Source: Megascapheus bottae
Taxonomy: Eukaryota > Chordata > Mammalia > Rodentia > Geomyidae
DNA length: 64,000 nt
NCBI GenBank assembly: GCA_024803745.1
Contig: JANJXV010000037.1
Coordinates: 2,665,001 to 2,729,000, forward strand
Direction: 5' to 3'
Positions 9,330 through 21,565 of the stretch are shown here, in pieces. Position 1 is the first letter of the stretch, and each line of letters opens with the position of its first letter. The notes under the pieces were generated by a model. It searched no databases and was not told where the DNA came from. It worked only from the letters and a program-made list of their open reading frames with translations. The translations under genes were made by a program, and so were the position numbers.

Positions 9330-12300
9330 CTACTGATTATGACGAATGAGGGAAACCATTGAGCCTAAGTTCCTTTGAGTCTGGCTTACTTCACTTAATA
9401 TGATTTTTTCTAAGTCTTTCCATTTCCTACCAAATGGGGCAATGTCATTCTTTCTGACAGCAGCATAGAATTCCATTGTGTACAAATACCACAACTTGTT
9501 GATCCACTCATCAACTGAGGGACATCTAGGTTGGTTCCATATCTTTGCTATGGTGAATAGTGCTGCAATGAACATTGTTGTGCTAGTGGATTTAGTATGC
9601 CCTTGTTTCTGGATGGTTGGGTAAATGCCAAGTAGTGGAATTGCTGGGTCATAGGGGAGTTCTATGTTTAGCCTTTTGAGGCACTGCCACACTGCTTTCC
9701 ATAGTGGTTGAACGAGTTTGCACTCCCACCAACAGTGTAGTAGTGATCCCTTTTGGCCACATCCCGTCCAGCATCTGTTATTATTCGTTTTCCTGATCCT
9801 GGCCATTCTAACTGGAGTGAGGTGGAATCTTAGAGTTGTTTTGATTTGCATTTCTTTTATGACCAGAGATGTTGAGCATTTCTTCATGTGTCTATAGGCC
9901 ATTTTTGTTTCTTCTTCAGAGAAGACTCTCTTTAAGTCTTTGGCCCATTTTTTTAATGGGATGGTTGTTACTTTGGAGATTAGTTTTGGAGTGATTCAAT
10001 TTTTTGAGTTGTTGATATATTTTGGATATGAGGCCTTTGTCTGTTGTTTGGTTGGTGAAGATCTTCTCCCACTCTGTAGGCTTCCTAATTAATTTACTAG
10101 CTATGTCCTTTGCCATACAAAAGCTCCGCAGTTTAATGCAGTCCCACTTATCCAGCCTTTCTCTGATTTGTTGTGATTCTTGGTCCTTATTAAGAAAGTT
10201 TCTACCTGTGCCAAGAAGGCCTAGTGTATCTCCTATTCCTTCCTGTAAAGTTTTCAGTGTGTCAGCTTTTACCTCCAGGTCTTTGATCCATTTGGAGTTA
10301 ATTCTAGTGCAAGGTGACAAAGAAGGATCCAACTTTAGTTTTCTGCAGGTGCTTAACCAGTTCTGCCAGCACAACTTGTTGAAGAGGCTATCTTTCTTCC
10401 ATCCTATTTTTTTGGCTCCCTTGTCAAAGATTAGGTGGCCATAGGTCTGTGGTTTAATATCTGGGTCCTCAGTTCTATTCCATTGGTCTTCAGGCCTGTT
10501 CTTGTGCCAGTACCAAGCTGTTTTGAGAATTATAGCTCTGTAATAGAGTCTAAAGTTTGGAATTGAAATTCCTCCAGCGCTGTTCTTTCTGCTAAGAAGT
10601 GTTTTTGCTCTACGGGGTCTTTTATTATTCCATATGAAATTTTGAATTGCCTCTTCTATTTCTTTAAAGAATGCCATTGGGATATTGATGGGTATTGTGT
10701 TGAATTTGTAGATAGCCCTTGGCAAGATTGTCATTTTCACAATGTTGATTCTTCCAATCCAGGAGCACGGGAGGTTTTTCCATTTCCTTAGTTCTGCTTT
10801 AATTTCCTTTTTTAGGGTTTTAAAGTTTTCATCAAAAAGGTCCTTTACATTCTTAGTTAAGCTAATTCCTAGGTACTTTATTTTCTTTGAGGCTATTGCT
10901 AAAGGAGTTTCTTTCCTGATTATTGCCTCGTTCCTCTCACTGTTGGCGTAAAGGAAGGCAGTTGATTTTTGAGGGTTGATTTTATAGCCTGCTACTCTTC
11001 CAAAGTTTTGAATCAGCTCAAGGAGCTTGGGAGTAGAGTCTATAGGATTCTTTAAATACAGAATCATGTCATCTGCAAAGAGGGATAGTTTTACTTCCTC
11101 TTTCCCTACTTGGATCCCCTTTATGCTTGCCTCTTTCCTTATTGCACTGGCTAGGAATTCTAGTACTATGTTAAAGAGTAGTGGAGAGAGTGGGCATCCT
11201 TGTCTCGTTCCTGATTTTAGAGGGAATGGCTTTAGATTTTCACCATTAAGTGTAATGCTAGCAGTAGGTTTCTCATACACAGCCTTTATTACATTGAGGA
11301 ATGTTCCATGGATTCCTAGTTTCTCCAGAGCTTTTAACATAAAGGGGTGTTGGATCTTGTCAAATGTCTTTTCCGCATCTATTGAGACAATCATGTGATT
11401 TTTGTCCTTGCTCCTGTTGATGTGTTGAATTATATTAATTGATTTGCGTATGTTGAACCAGCTCAATTTTGTTGGCGTAAAGTTTTGAGAAATATTCCCT
11501 CATGATATTCTGGATCTTGGTAATTTCTCTCATGATATTACCATTTTTGTCTGCGATTTTGTTTATTTTGATATGCTCTCTTCTTTTTTTGGTAAGATTT
11601 GCTAAGGGTTTGTCAATTTTGTTAACTCTTTCAAAAAAACAACTCCTTGTTTTGTTGATTCTTTCTATAGTTTTTTTGGATTCCAAATCTTTTAATTCTG
11701 CTTTGATTTTAATAATTTGCTTTCTTCTACTGGGATTAGGATTGGTTTGTTGCTCTTTTTCCAGGAGCTTAAGGTGAGACATTAACTTGTTGGTTTGCGA
11801 TTTTTCCAACTTGTTGTTGTAGGCACTCAGAGCTATAAATTTTCCTCTGAGTACTGCCTTTGCTGTGTCCCTAAGGAGTTGGTATTTTGTGTGCTCCTTA
11901 TTGTTAAATTTCATAAACTGTTGGATTTCTGTTCTGATCTCTTCGATGACCCATTGGTGATTCAACAATGTGTTGTTCAGTCTCCATGAGTTACAGGGTT
12001 TTCGTTGGTGGAGATGTGTGTTCAGTTCCAATTTGATGCCTTTGTGGTCTGAGAGTGTGCATGGAATAATTTCAGTGTTTCTGAATCTGTCCAGTTTTGT
12101 TTTATGGCCTAAGATGTGGTCTATTTTGGAAAATGTTCCATGTGCTGCTGAGAAAAACATATATTGTGTTGTTGCTGGGTGGAATATTCTGCAGATGTCT
12201 GTTAGATCTAGTTGGTCTATATAGTTGTTCAGTTCTAAGGTTTCTCTGTTGAGTTTTTGCTTTGTTGATCTGTCCATAGGTGAGAGTGGTGTCTTAAAGT

Positions 12301-12719
12301 CACCGACAATCACTGTGTTTCTATCTATGTATGGTTTCAGTGTAAGTAAAGTTTGCTTGATGAAGTTCGGAGCTCTGGGGTTGGGTGTGTAAATATTTAG
12401 GATCGTTATGTCTTCCTGGAGGAAAGATCCCTTTAGTAGTATGTAGTAACCTTCTTTGTCTTTTCTTACTAATTTTGGTTTGAAGTCTATTTTATCTGAT
12501 ATGAGGATGGCAACTCCAGCCGTTAGCTTGATAGAGTTTATTCCAACCTTTCACTTTCAAAAGATGGTTGTTTTTTTGTGTAAGATGTGTCTCTTGAAGA
12601 CAGCAGAATGATGGCTCTTGCTTTTTGATCCAACTAGACAGCCTATGCCGTTTAATTGGAGAGTTAAGTCCATTGATATTGAGAGTTAGGATTGAGAGAT
12701 ATTTATTAGTTCCTACCAT
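9330..12719 (-). pseudogene. L1 ORF2 remnant (endonuclease-reverse transcriptase)
   Basis: L1 ORF2 protein nicks target DNA and reverse-transcribes L1 RNA there. It reads in four frames. 12,719 to about 12,525 is the endonuclease start: Asn14 and Glu43 (QETHL) sit at their standard positions. A frameshift and small deletion follow at about 12,520. About 12,520-11,462 holds the rest of the endonuclease with the SDH motif, but the GDFN motif reads GDFK, so the catalytic Asn is Lys. At about 11,460 roughly 150 residues of the reverse transcriptase are deleted, at a short gctggttcaac-type junction. 11,466-9916 keeps 516 codons with the palm Asp region ([12 protein letters not shown]) and the catalytic FADD. 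A final frameshift near 9920 leads to the C-terminal Cys-rich segment (C-x3-C-x7-H-x4-C) and the stop at 9330. It cannot encode an active enzyme. Confidence 0.95.
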
Positions 12720-12767
12720 TTTTAAAAACTTTTATTAGGGCCTGTGTCTTGACAGTTCTTGTGGTCC

Positions 12768-13364
12768 TTAGATGGTATGCTGTTTAGGTGCCATTTCTTT
12801 CCCTATATTGCATTTATTTTGGTTTTCTATGTATAGAACATCTTTGAGAATTCTCTATAGTGTTGGTTTTGTTGCGACATGTTGTTGCAGCTTTTCCCTG
12901 GAATAGAATGTTTTTATTGTTCCCTCAGTTGTAAATGAGAGCTTAGCTGGGTACAGTATTCTTGGTTGGTAGTTATTTGACTTAAGGGCATGACATATAT
13001 GCTTCCAGTCACTTCTTGCTTGCATGGTCTCTGCTGAGAAATCTGGGGTTATTCTGATTGGTTTGTCTTTATAGGTTACTGATCCCTTTTCCCTGGCTGT
13101 CTTTAGGATCTTTTCTTTGGTTTCTATTGATCCAGTTTGGATTACAGTGTGGCGGTGGGATGTTCTTTTCTGGTCAGGTCTGTTTGGGGTACTAAAAGCT
13201 TCTTGTATCTAGATGGTCCTGCCCTTCTGGATATTTGGGAAATTCTCTGAGATGATTCCCTGAAGTATATTTCCAATACCATTGACCTCTTTCTCCAGGT
13301 CCTCCTCAATACCAATTAGCCTTAAATTAGGCTTCCTAATTGTATCTTGGACCTCCTGAAGCGC
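12768..13364 (-). pseudogene. L1 ORF1 C-terminal remnant
   Basis: L1 ORF1 protein is the RNA-binding trimer that packages L1 RNA. This piece holds the end of the RRM and the C-terminal domain; recognisable words are ENFPN, REKGSVTYKDKPIRITPDFS and QPRILYPAKLSF. The N-terminus and coiled coil are cut off by the 5' truncation at 13,364. Two in-frame TAG stops are visible where the family usually has Gln (CAG to TAG): one after ENFPNIQKGRTI and one after TKPTL. The frame ends at TAA (12,768-12,770), 48 bases before the ORF2 start codon, as expected for an L1 intergenic gap. Confidence 0.88.
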
Positions 13365-13378
13365 TGTTCTTTACATTT

Positions 13379-14906
13379 CTTAAATATGCAATCTCTTCTT
13401 TCACTTTTATTGTTTTATTATATATCCTAGAGGTATTGCTGTACTGAATTCAAACTGTTATATTTTTTTCTTTATCATAAAGCATTGGAGAAGAACCTGT
13501 TGGGTTTTCTTTGCTTTCTGAGGATTTTTGTTCTTTTTAATTTATGTTTATTTCTTGCTTGGTATATTACTTTGCAGTGGATTTGCATAATTTTGTGCAA
13601 TTTCCTTTCATTTTGCTCATGTTTAACACTGAACAGCTTTGTTTATAGTTTCTCATGGCATACTCCTGAGTTATTTTTCTCCTTTTCTAGGCCCATCCAC
13701 TTTGCTTCCCCCTTGTCAAAGTGTAGCTTTCTAGGCATTTATGTTTTTTTTTTAAATTCTGTTGTGGAATGTTGTTTTGAATTTTCAGCGCTTTATTGCC
13801 TGACTGCTTTTGAGAGATTGGTTATAGTTATTATACCAGAATGTCTTACTTTTAAGCTATCAAATCTAAAATATTATGGTTCAAATAGTACATTTTACTA
13901 AGTAATACTGGTGCATTATTTGCCATAAAAATAACCATTGTGTTAGATGCTGGAAGGAGGGTCTGTAATTCTGTTTGATCCTTCATTATATGGAGATTAA
14001 GTATTGAAACAAGAGCCCCGTACACTTGGGGAAAGACAAAGTTACATGATTTATGAAATCTTTGTTAGTTTTGCATTTTCAAATGTGACAAATAAGATAG
14101 CAGGGCTTGCCTAACCAGTGGAAATTATCAAGAAGTTCATGAAGGAGCAAACAATAAGAGACATTGCAACTGTGCAACCACTAGAGGGCAGATTCCTAAC
14201 ACTAGACCTGCCAAATGAATTACACTGGAGTTCATTTCAAGTTTTGCAAAACTTTGAAAAGATAATAATGTAAGGAAAATAGATGGCACCAGGGATTACT
14301 CATTTGTAACAGAATCCCCTGTTTCTTTCTCCTGCCCATGGTATCCAGGTCCCCTGTTGAGAGCTTTCTTTTCTCTAACCACGCCCCTCCAAGTGGTCCA
14401 CACTTGCAAACTATTAAATCACACCCCAATTCCTATCTGGCCTGTCTTTATGTCCAGAATGGAGATGACAAGAGGCTCAATGCTAGCAAGAAGAAACTCC
14501 AAGATCTACTTTCAGCCCTGCTGGCATTTTAAATGATTATCCTGGGCCATCTGTTGGGATTCCAACAAATGTGGGGGAAACTGTCTTTGCTAGCCATGGC
14601 GTGCCTTGTATCTTTCACCTTGCTGCTTAAGATGCCCTGGGCCAGAACTAAGTTTCAGTTGAAGGGTCACCAGACTCCTTCTCACATTCCTCATCCTGAT
14701 CCCCAGCAGGCTCAAGTCTCAGCTTTCACTGTTGGGATGGATTCCTGACCTTGATGTGACCTTTCTCCACAGAGCGTCTCATCATTGACTCCTGAACTCA
14801 CAAACTCAGCCAAGGCCTGCCAATTTCTGAGCACCACACAAAGTACTGTTGGCAACACAAACTAGGTATGTGTTAAGTAGGACTGATATCATACAGAGCA
14901 AAAGCA
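13379..14906. other. Unassigned stretch
   Basis: T-rich to about 13,900, possibly ancient L1, then mixed. A 138-codon open frame at 13,485-13,901 (plus) is a product of low stop density in T-rich sequence and has no domain. No repeat identified between 13,900 and 14,900. Confidence 0.4.

Positions 14907-14949
<43 letters not shown>
14907..14949 (+). repeat. (TATC)n microsatellite
   Basis: About 11 perfect tetranucleotide units. No SINE visible beside it. Confidence 0.97.
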
Positions 14950-15268
14950 TGTCATGTAGATTTATTTGGGACTATCCCAGCAAATCACTAGTTCCTCTTG
15001 TGAGGAGTATTTGATATAAATTGTACTGATTTTTTTTTCTAATCATAGAACCTGATTGTTGCCAACAACCAATGTGCAGGCTCCTGATTCCTTTAGGCTG
15101 AGGTAGAACCATGAGCAGCGGCTCCTGTAGTTAGGTTCATTGTGAACTGAAGTGCTCAGTGCCCACCATACACCTTTTAAAACTGACCAGACACATGTGG
15201 AGAACTGTGCTCTATATCATTGTAGTTGCCTTGGTCAGGACCCAGCATAGTAGAAAGAATGAAAACAA
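14950..15268. other. Unassigned stretch
   Basis: No feature recognised. Confidence 0.4.
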
Positions 15269-15456
15269 CCTCTTCTTCCTCCTCCCCTTCCTCCTCCTCC
15301 TTCTCCCCTTCCTCTTTCTCTTCCCCTTCCTCCTCTTCTTCCTCCTTATCCTTCTTCTCTCTCTTTTATTTCTCCTCATAATCCTTCTCTTCTCCCCTCC
15401 TACCTCTTTCCTTCTCCCCCTCCTTCCTCCCCATTTTCTTCCCCTTCCCCCCTTCC
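15269..15456 (+). repeat. Imperfect polypyrimidine (CCT/CTT)n tract
   Basis: About 190 bases almost wholly C and T. It reads as an open frame of Leu/Phe/Pro only because of its composition. It lies at the tail side of a degraded minus-strand ID-like piece (about 15,465-15,520). Confidence 0.93.
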
Positions 15457-15464
15457 AATTTTTC

Positions 15465-15520
15465 CAGGAATGGAACCTAAGACCTAAAAAGCTAATGCCC
15501 TGTATCCTTGGTACAGGAGC
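15465..15520 (-). mobile_element. Degraded ID-like monomer, minus strand
   Basis: aggaatggaacctaagacct followed by a region in the position of the ID anticodon arm. The match to a reversed B box (ggaatcgaaccc type) is imperfect. Confidence 0.35.
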
Positions 15521-15524
15521 AGTA

Positions 15525-15752
15525 CATATTTATTTTATTTTTGTCTCTAGCAGGGCTTTAACTCAGGGCCTTATACTCTCTCTTTGCCTATTTAATCTTA
15601 GCTGATGCTCTACTTTTTGAGTTCAACCTGGCTTTTTGTTGCTGGTTAATTGGAGATGGGGACTCATACGCTGTTCTCTCCAGGCTGGCTTCGAATCATG
15701 ACCCCCACAACTCAGCCTCATGGCTAGCTAGGTGCCACAGGGACCTGACTCC
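15525..15752 (-). mobile_element. B1-like/Geo composite SINE, minus strand (diverged)
   Basis: Geo remnants (ggctttaactcagggcctta, tgatgctctactttttgag) lead into the linker ggttaattggagatgggga and a B1-like half (ggctggcttcgaatcatgac, ctcagcctcatggctagcta). Confidence 0.75.
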
Positions 15753-17717
15753 ACAAGCATTTATATATTTATTAGGATTCATCCGATCAACGAAATGATT
15801 TGGACCTTAGATTGAGGAAGTTCACACGTTCATTTTCTGAGGTTGAAGGAAGTAAGAAGTTGAACACCTGAGCCAAAAAAGGGAAAAAATATACAAAGCT
15901 CTCATGGAGATGGTATGCTGGCCTCGAACTATGACTGAGCTATGCAGTGTAGCATTTAGCTTAAAATTTCCTCATCCTCTAATTAATTTTCAAGATGTGA
16001 TTAGAGTTCTATCAGACAGCAAAGTTTAGTGTGTGCTAGACAGCAAGGAATACAGAAAGTTATCAGTTCTTCCAGAAGAGGAGCAATACAAGACCTCATG
16101 ATTTGAAGGAAATCTTGCAGTCTGTGAGAGAGTTGTAAGGTAGAGGTGACAACCCGGAAGTGTAGAGAATGGTCTTGATTTCAAAAATGGTCAGTGTAAA
16201 ATTCAATTCAAACCAACGCAATTCAATTCAATAAACCCACAAATCTTGATGGCCTGGTTTCTATTTATTGTTCCACAGCTAGAAGACCACAAGCAAATAA
16301 TTTAATTTTACTTACTATCGCTAACTATCTGCCTATTTACCTCTCGATGGCCAATAATCATCAAGCTGGATTTATTATAATGCAAAAGTATTCCCTGAGG
16401 TTTCTTGGGAATAATGAGGCATCCTTAATAAAATATGGATGTTGTATAACACATAGATAAAAGATTGAACAAGAGCTCAGTCAAATTAGCTGGCTGTCAA
16501 ACACAGTACTTGTTTCCTTGAATGGTAATGAAACTTTAAAATTAGGACACGTGTGGATCAACTTTTCCTGAGTTGCTTATGGTTTTCTATTTCCTAAAAT
16601 AAACTCAGGTGAAGAAAGCTGGGATCCTCTTTATTGAGAAATTCAAAGTGAAAAAAATGGATCTCATGACTAATTTCTGCCTAGATCACAACTAAATGAA
16701 AAGTAGAGTGGGCAAACATAGTTTTATTCCTCTAGGGGAAATGAAAAATGTTTGAACTTCAAAGCAGAAGATCATTAAATCAGGCATGTATTTTCAGAGA
16801 TAGCACAAGAAACAGCCTTAGTTTCTTTATGATTTTTAAAATTTAATTGTAAACTCCTATGTCTGAAACAGGAGTGAATTTAGTATTTCACTCATGGTAT
16901 TAGGTCTGCAGGTTCAAGTGCAAATCTCAGTATGGATGCCACAGGATGTCTGTAATACTTGCTTATATTAAACTATTCAATCTGAGGAATGACCATTGCA
17001 TAAATAAATAATGCTGGAAATAATTGGATCACCATATGAAGAAATTTTAGTTTAGAGTCATAGCTTATACCAAATGAGTGGTTGTTTTTGATCCACTCCA
17101 AGCCTGTTTCTTCTTGGGTAACAATTTTTAGCCTCCTCTTTGTACGTGTTTACTGATTGTAACAACAAACAATTTTTTTATTATATACTAATGAAGGACT
17201 TTTACCCTTAAATCACTGAGTCAATCAATAAATGTGTTTTCATATGGCTTAAAGAAGTGATTCCACCAGCTAAAAAATGTAATTCTCATAGACCTTAGAG
17301 AGAAGTTTTGGTTAATTATGTCTGTCATAGGTACTGAGAAAAGGAACTAAAACAAATCAACAGGCAATGTCTCTTTGAGAATCACTAAAAGAGTTAACTA
17401 ATATTTTAAATATTGAAAAGACTAATATATTAAACATGGAAAAATAAACAGAAAATAATAGCTGCATGAAATTCATAGAGATTGGGTAAGGTTTTAAAAT
17501 TGCTCTGAAGTCATAGAAACCACTATTGAGAGAAAAAAAAACTGGCAGTCACATAAAAAAATGGACATACTTGTAATTAAAAAATTGAAATGATGATAAT
17601 CAAGGCAGTTTTTTGTTGATAATATTCTGTGATGAGCTCATTGAAAAAGGTCTTTGACCGTACTGGGCCCCATGTTTGATAAGGTGCTCTTCATTGAGTT
17701 ATTCTGTTTTTGTAGCT
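15753..17717. other. Unassigned AT-rich stretch (about 2 kb)
   Basis: No repeat family, RNA gene or coding frame recognised. A 60-bp scrap near 15,895 (ctcatggagatggtatgctg) could be a B1 linker remnant but is too short to call. Confidence 0.4.
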
Positions 17718-17932
17718 TTTTTTTTTTTGTAGGTCGTGGGGCTTGAACTCTGGGCATGGGCACTGTCTCTGAGCACTTCAGCTCAAGACTACTGCCCTAC
17801 CACAGCACCACTGGAGTATGGTATTTTTGAGATAACGTCTTGACTCTGCCTAGGTCTATGTCTGGACTGTAGTCTTACTATTTTACTTTTTCTGTGGCTG
17901 GGTTGGCAGGCATGTGTCACTACACCAGCTTC
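17718..17932 (-). mobile_element. B1-like/Geo composite SINE, minus strand
   Basis: Poly-T, then gtaggtcgtggggcttgaac, gagcacttcagctcaagact, and a diverged B1-like half ending ctgggttggcaggcatgtgt. Confidence 0.8.
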
Positions 17933-18479
17933 TTCCAGCTGAAATTGAATCTTGCAGATATTTTTCGCTTGGAACCACAATTCTCCTGAACTCTGCTTCC
18001 CACTGGGTGAGATGACAGACCCAGGCCTCCAGACCCAGGGGTGGGTTGAGAAGGACTTTTGGAGATGCTTTGGCTCGCCTGTAGCCATAACCCTCCTAAT
18101 TTCAGCCTTCCAATTAGCTAGAATCATAGGCTCTAGTAACCAATACACTGCTTGAAATTGTAAGGTGAATAGTTACAATATTTTTTTACTGTGAAAAAAG
18201 AATTATAACACAAATAGAATGATAACTTATGAATTAATTTTAGGAAAATGAAAGGCAAAGAAACATTAAAGTTTCATGTTACACCTGGCAGCAAAACATT
18301 TAAGGAAATGTACACTCAAGTACCTGGCTAGGTTATAGAGCGACTATCATATTCTATGAGGAAAATGTAAGGGAATTCAAAGTACTTTGGGGAAAAAAAT
18401 CTTATACTTCCAGAGATAACCAAAGTGAGCTCCTTTCTTCTTAACGTCTATGAAATCTAGAACTGAAAATGTATATAGA
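17933..18479. other. Unassigned stretch
   Basis: No feature recognised. Confidence 0.4.
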
Positions 18480-18716
18480 GTGCTGGTGGTTCACGCCTAT
18501 ATAATCCGAGCCACTCGGGAGGCTGAGAGCTAAAGATTGAGGCTTGAACTCAGCCTGGACACTAAAGCCCACAAGATTCTTATGGCCAATAAACCACACA
18601 AAAAAGCTAACAATGGATCTGTGCCTCACGTGGTAGAGGACCAGCCTGGATCAAAAGAAAACTAAGAAAGAGTCTGAAGCCCTGAGTTCTAGCTCTAGTA
18701 CCAGCACATAAACAAA
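18480..18716 (+). mobile_element. B1-like/Geo composite SINE, plus strand
   Basis: ggtggttcacgcctatataa, ccgagccactcgggaggctg, then the linker ggccaataaaccacac and a diverged Geo half (gcctcacgtggtagaggacc, gccctgagttctagctctag). Confidence 0.8.
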
Positions 18717-20546
18717 AATTGTCTATTTATGGGACTTAGGATAAATGAATTGGTCCCAGATAAGCTTCCCAAAGCAAAAGCCTTTTAAGCTGTCAGAGGA
18801 CTGAGGGTCACAATTTAGCAACTCCCTACACTAAGGGCTGCCTGATTCCGCTAACGACATTAGTAATAATAATTCAACTTAGAACTTGTATTATGGAGGG
18901 CATGCCTATAGTACATTTTTAAAAATCTGTGTCTGAAATCTGAATTTAAGTGGGCATTCTGTATTTTATCTGACAGTTTTGCTGTACTACACACACATCT
19001 GTGTTTGTTTATTCTCAGAAAACTTGTAAATAATCTATGAAATATCCCAGCTTCAGACAGTAGCAATATAAAGGCTTAGCTTCTTGCTTTAGTTGGCCTA
19101 TCAATAGGAACATGCACAAAATATTTACTTAGAAGTTGATCAGAAAAATGCAAGGGAACAATACCAACTTCAGATCTGTTATTCCTAGTGGAGATCCAGA
19201 GTTCAGATTTATGGTGACTCTCAGCTGTGCCCTCTGACCCTTGACATCTAGCCTGTGTTTGGTCAGACAACAAAGACTTTTGGGGGTGGAGAGGATGGTC
19301 TTCCCCAGTTACAACCAGCCCAGAGGAGGAATCAGTCCATTTCTATGAGCTTTCGGCCCCTTTGTGTGTGAGGAAGATGAATAATACTACATCCCACCCC
19401 CCAAGAAAAAATATACAATGGAATTCATTATCTTTACAAAAGCCAAAACCCAAATTCCATTTGGTCATTTCTGTAGCACCCAACTAACCAAAATCTGAAG
19501 AATCAAAAAAAAGGCTACCTGTATTGGGCAGGGGTATAAAAATGGAGTTAGTCAGGGTTGTGGATAGGAAGGATTGCTTTGCAATATATCATGGTTTAAT
19601 ACTGTTTTAATGTAGTAGCCTCTTATACAGTGCTCTTGTGTTAACAGATGTGGCACATGCATACACCAGCATACTTGTAAAACTAAACTAGTATTATATA
19701 CACTGCCCCCCGAACCCTCCCACGGGGCTCCTGCTCCTTGTCTAGAACCAAATGCCCCCCAAAATAGTGAAAAATGACCCAAGTCATGAACCACCCTTTC
19801 AGACAGCCAGTCCAAAAATTGTTCATCTTGAAACCCATCGGAACTCTTTTGTTTTCTGCAATTTCCTTCTATTCTTCTCCCACGGAAGGTCCAGGTTGGT
19901 CTGGTGCTAGCTCACCACTGCCCACCTTTTCTCCTTTCAAAGCTACCTCTTCTTATATAACATGGCAGTCATTTATTATGGCTTAGATTAAGCCACTCTA
20001 AGAATAGAAGGTGTGAAGAATTGTGCCAATGACAGGAGTTGGCTCTGAGCCGAGGCAGTCATGTAGGAAAGCAAAGAAGTAAAGAGACTCAGGAGACATT
20101 CTTAAAGTTTTCTGGGAGTATCAGTTTGAGTAAAGATTTATTTGTTATGAGATTCCAATTTCCAAGAAGGAAGAGAGAAAAGAACAGAAAAAAATGATAA
20201 GAAAAAGCTATTTTTTTTCTGATTTTGTGAGGGTTTGCTGACAAAAGGAAGAGATAAGCCAAAAGAAAATGAAGAAATGCAGCGAATGGAGGAATGTCCT
20301 TCATTCGGCTGTCACAATAAGGATTCCTCTCTGCATTGTGCTCTGGCTACTTTTGCTTCACTGCTCAAAACACAAGACATATCTGGGCTGTAAAATGAAA
20401 GGATCAGAATGAACTGCACATCCTTGGCGAGTCCGGAAATCTCCTGAGTCTACTTTGTCAACTGTAAATTCCACATAGCAAGAGCTACTGAGGTTATGAA
20501 GAAGGTATGGGAACTATAGCATCAGAATGAACTCAAGCTGGATTGA
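18717..20546. other. Unassigned stretch (about 1.8 kb)
   Basis: No repeat or gene recognised. Contains short purine- and A-rich runs (20,160-20,300). Confidence 0.4.
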
Positions 20547-20608
20547 ATGCGTGCGTGCGTGCGTGCGTGTGTGCGTGCGTGTGTGTGTGCGTGTGTGTGT
20601 GTGTGTGT
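20547..20608 (+). repeat. (TGCG)n/(TG)n microsatellite
   Basis: gtgcgtgcgtgcgtgcgtg grading into (TG)n. It abuts the T-tail end of the minus-strand SINE that follows. Confidence 0.96.
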
Positions 20609-20798
20609 TTTGCTTAGGGTTAGTACTCTACCACCTGAGCACTTGAGTCAACAGCTCTGCCTCTGGCTTTTTGTTTATTAACTGGAGATAAGAGTCTCAT
20701 GGACATTCCTACCTGGGCTGGTTTTGAGCCATGACCCTCAGATCTCAGCCTCCTGAGTAGCTTAGATTACAAGCATGAGCCAATATTAGCATGGCTAA
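20609..20798 (-). mobile_element. B1-like/Geo composite SINE, minus strand
   Basis: A shortened Geo half (gttagtactctaccacctga), linker ttaactggagataagagtct, then B1-like ctcagatctcagcctcctga and attacaagcatgagcc. Confidence 0.85.
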
Positions 20799-20873
20799 TA
20801 TTTTCACTTTTATTTAATAATAAAAATAAAAAGTGTTTAGCACATAAAGTTCTTATCAGGAATAAGCAAGAAA

Positions 20874-20874
<1 letters not shown>

Positions 20875-20917
<43 letters not shown>
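20875..20917 (+). repeat. (TATC)n microsatellite
   Basis: About 11 units, directly at the 5' edge of an L1 fragment. Confidence 0.97.
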
Positions 20918-21565
20918 GATATAGAACTACTCTGTAACCCAGTGATATCACTCTTGGGTATTTATCCAGAAGACACAAATCAGGATATAATAAAGACTGT
21001 TGCACATCTATATTTATTGCTGCACAATTTTCAACAGTCAAGTTATGGAAACAGCCCGTTATAACCTACAAGGGCTGTGTAGATCAAGAAAATATGTGTG
21101 TATATGTGTGCATATGTACATATGTATACACACTCACAATTCAAATTTTGCTGAGCCATAAAGAAGAATAATATTTTGTCATTTCTAGCAAATAGTTGGG
21201 CCTGGAAAAAGCTATGTTTTGTGAAGTAACTTTGGCTCAGAGGAAAATGCAGGAGTAGATTCTAAGAGTGTAGCCCATTTAAGTAACTAATTTATAGTGT
21301 AACAAAAATAATTACCAGAAACTGGAGTAGGTTTTGTCAGGGGGTGGAGGAAGATGCAAAAGAAGAGAAGGAAGGATGGAGGAATACAGCCATCGTATTC
21401 AATATACATAGGTGAAAATGGAACCAGGTAACTAGAGAGGATGGATGAGGTTAGAAGAGATAGGGAGAATGATGAATAAGAGGTTTCGTTGTTCAAGATG
21501 CATTGCACTAATAAAGTGGCACGTTGAATTTAAATCTCATTGTACAGCTACTTAAAGCTAGTGCC
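20918..21565 (+). mobile_element. Older L1, 3' part of ORF2 plus 3' UTR, plus strand
   Basis: The phrase taacccagtgatatcactct then gggtatttatccagaagaca and gcacaattttcaacagtcaa is the classic L1 ORF2 C-terminal text ([16 protein letters not shown]) with drift. The 3' UTR follows, ending tgtacagctacttaaagcta. It contains ATGTGTATATGTG simple sequence at about 21,090-21,135. Confidence 0.8.

Larger units (their letters stand above)
8929..13364 (-). mobile_element. 5'-truncated young L1, minus strand, 4436 bp
   Basis: A LINE-1 retrotransposon inserted on the minus strand. Its 3' end (A-tail and AATAAA-like sequence) is on the left at about 8929-8960, followed by a G-rich 3' UTR. ORF2 occupies about 12,719-9330 and the 3' part of ORF1 13,364-12,768. 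A perfect 14-bp target duplication (tgttctttacattt) lies at 8915-8928 and 13,365-13,378, so both edges are exact. The 5' UTR and the N-terminal half of ORF1 are missing, the usual result of incomplete reverse transcription. Low decay (a 516-codon open stretch survives) makes it one of the younger elements here. The copies at 31,050, 38,338, 40,334 and 59,853 share its 3' UTR text. Confidence 0.97.

Noticed and set aside
10022..12224. Several plus-strand open frames of 64-140 codons across the L1
   Set aside because: They are antisense shadows of L1 ORF2 on the minus strand.
13485..13901. 138-codon Phe/Leu-rich frame
   Set aside because: T-rich composition explains the lack of stops; no signal of coding.
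15159..15605. 148-codon Leu/Phe-rich frame that looks like a membrane protein
   Set aside because: It is translation of a polypyrimidine tract plus SINE text.
15895..15950. Short B1-like scrap
   Set aside because: Only about 20 bases resemble the B1 linker; too little to call.
14907..20917. Two TATC arrays considered as a CRISPR-like or satellite array
   Set aside because: Simple tetranucleotide repeats without spacers in a mammalian genome.
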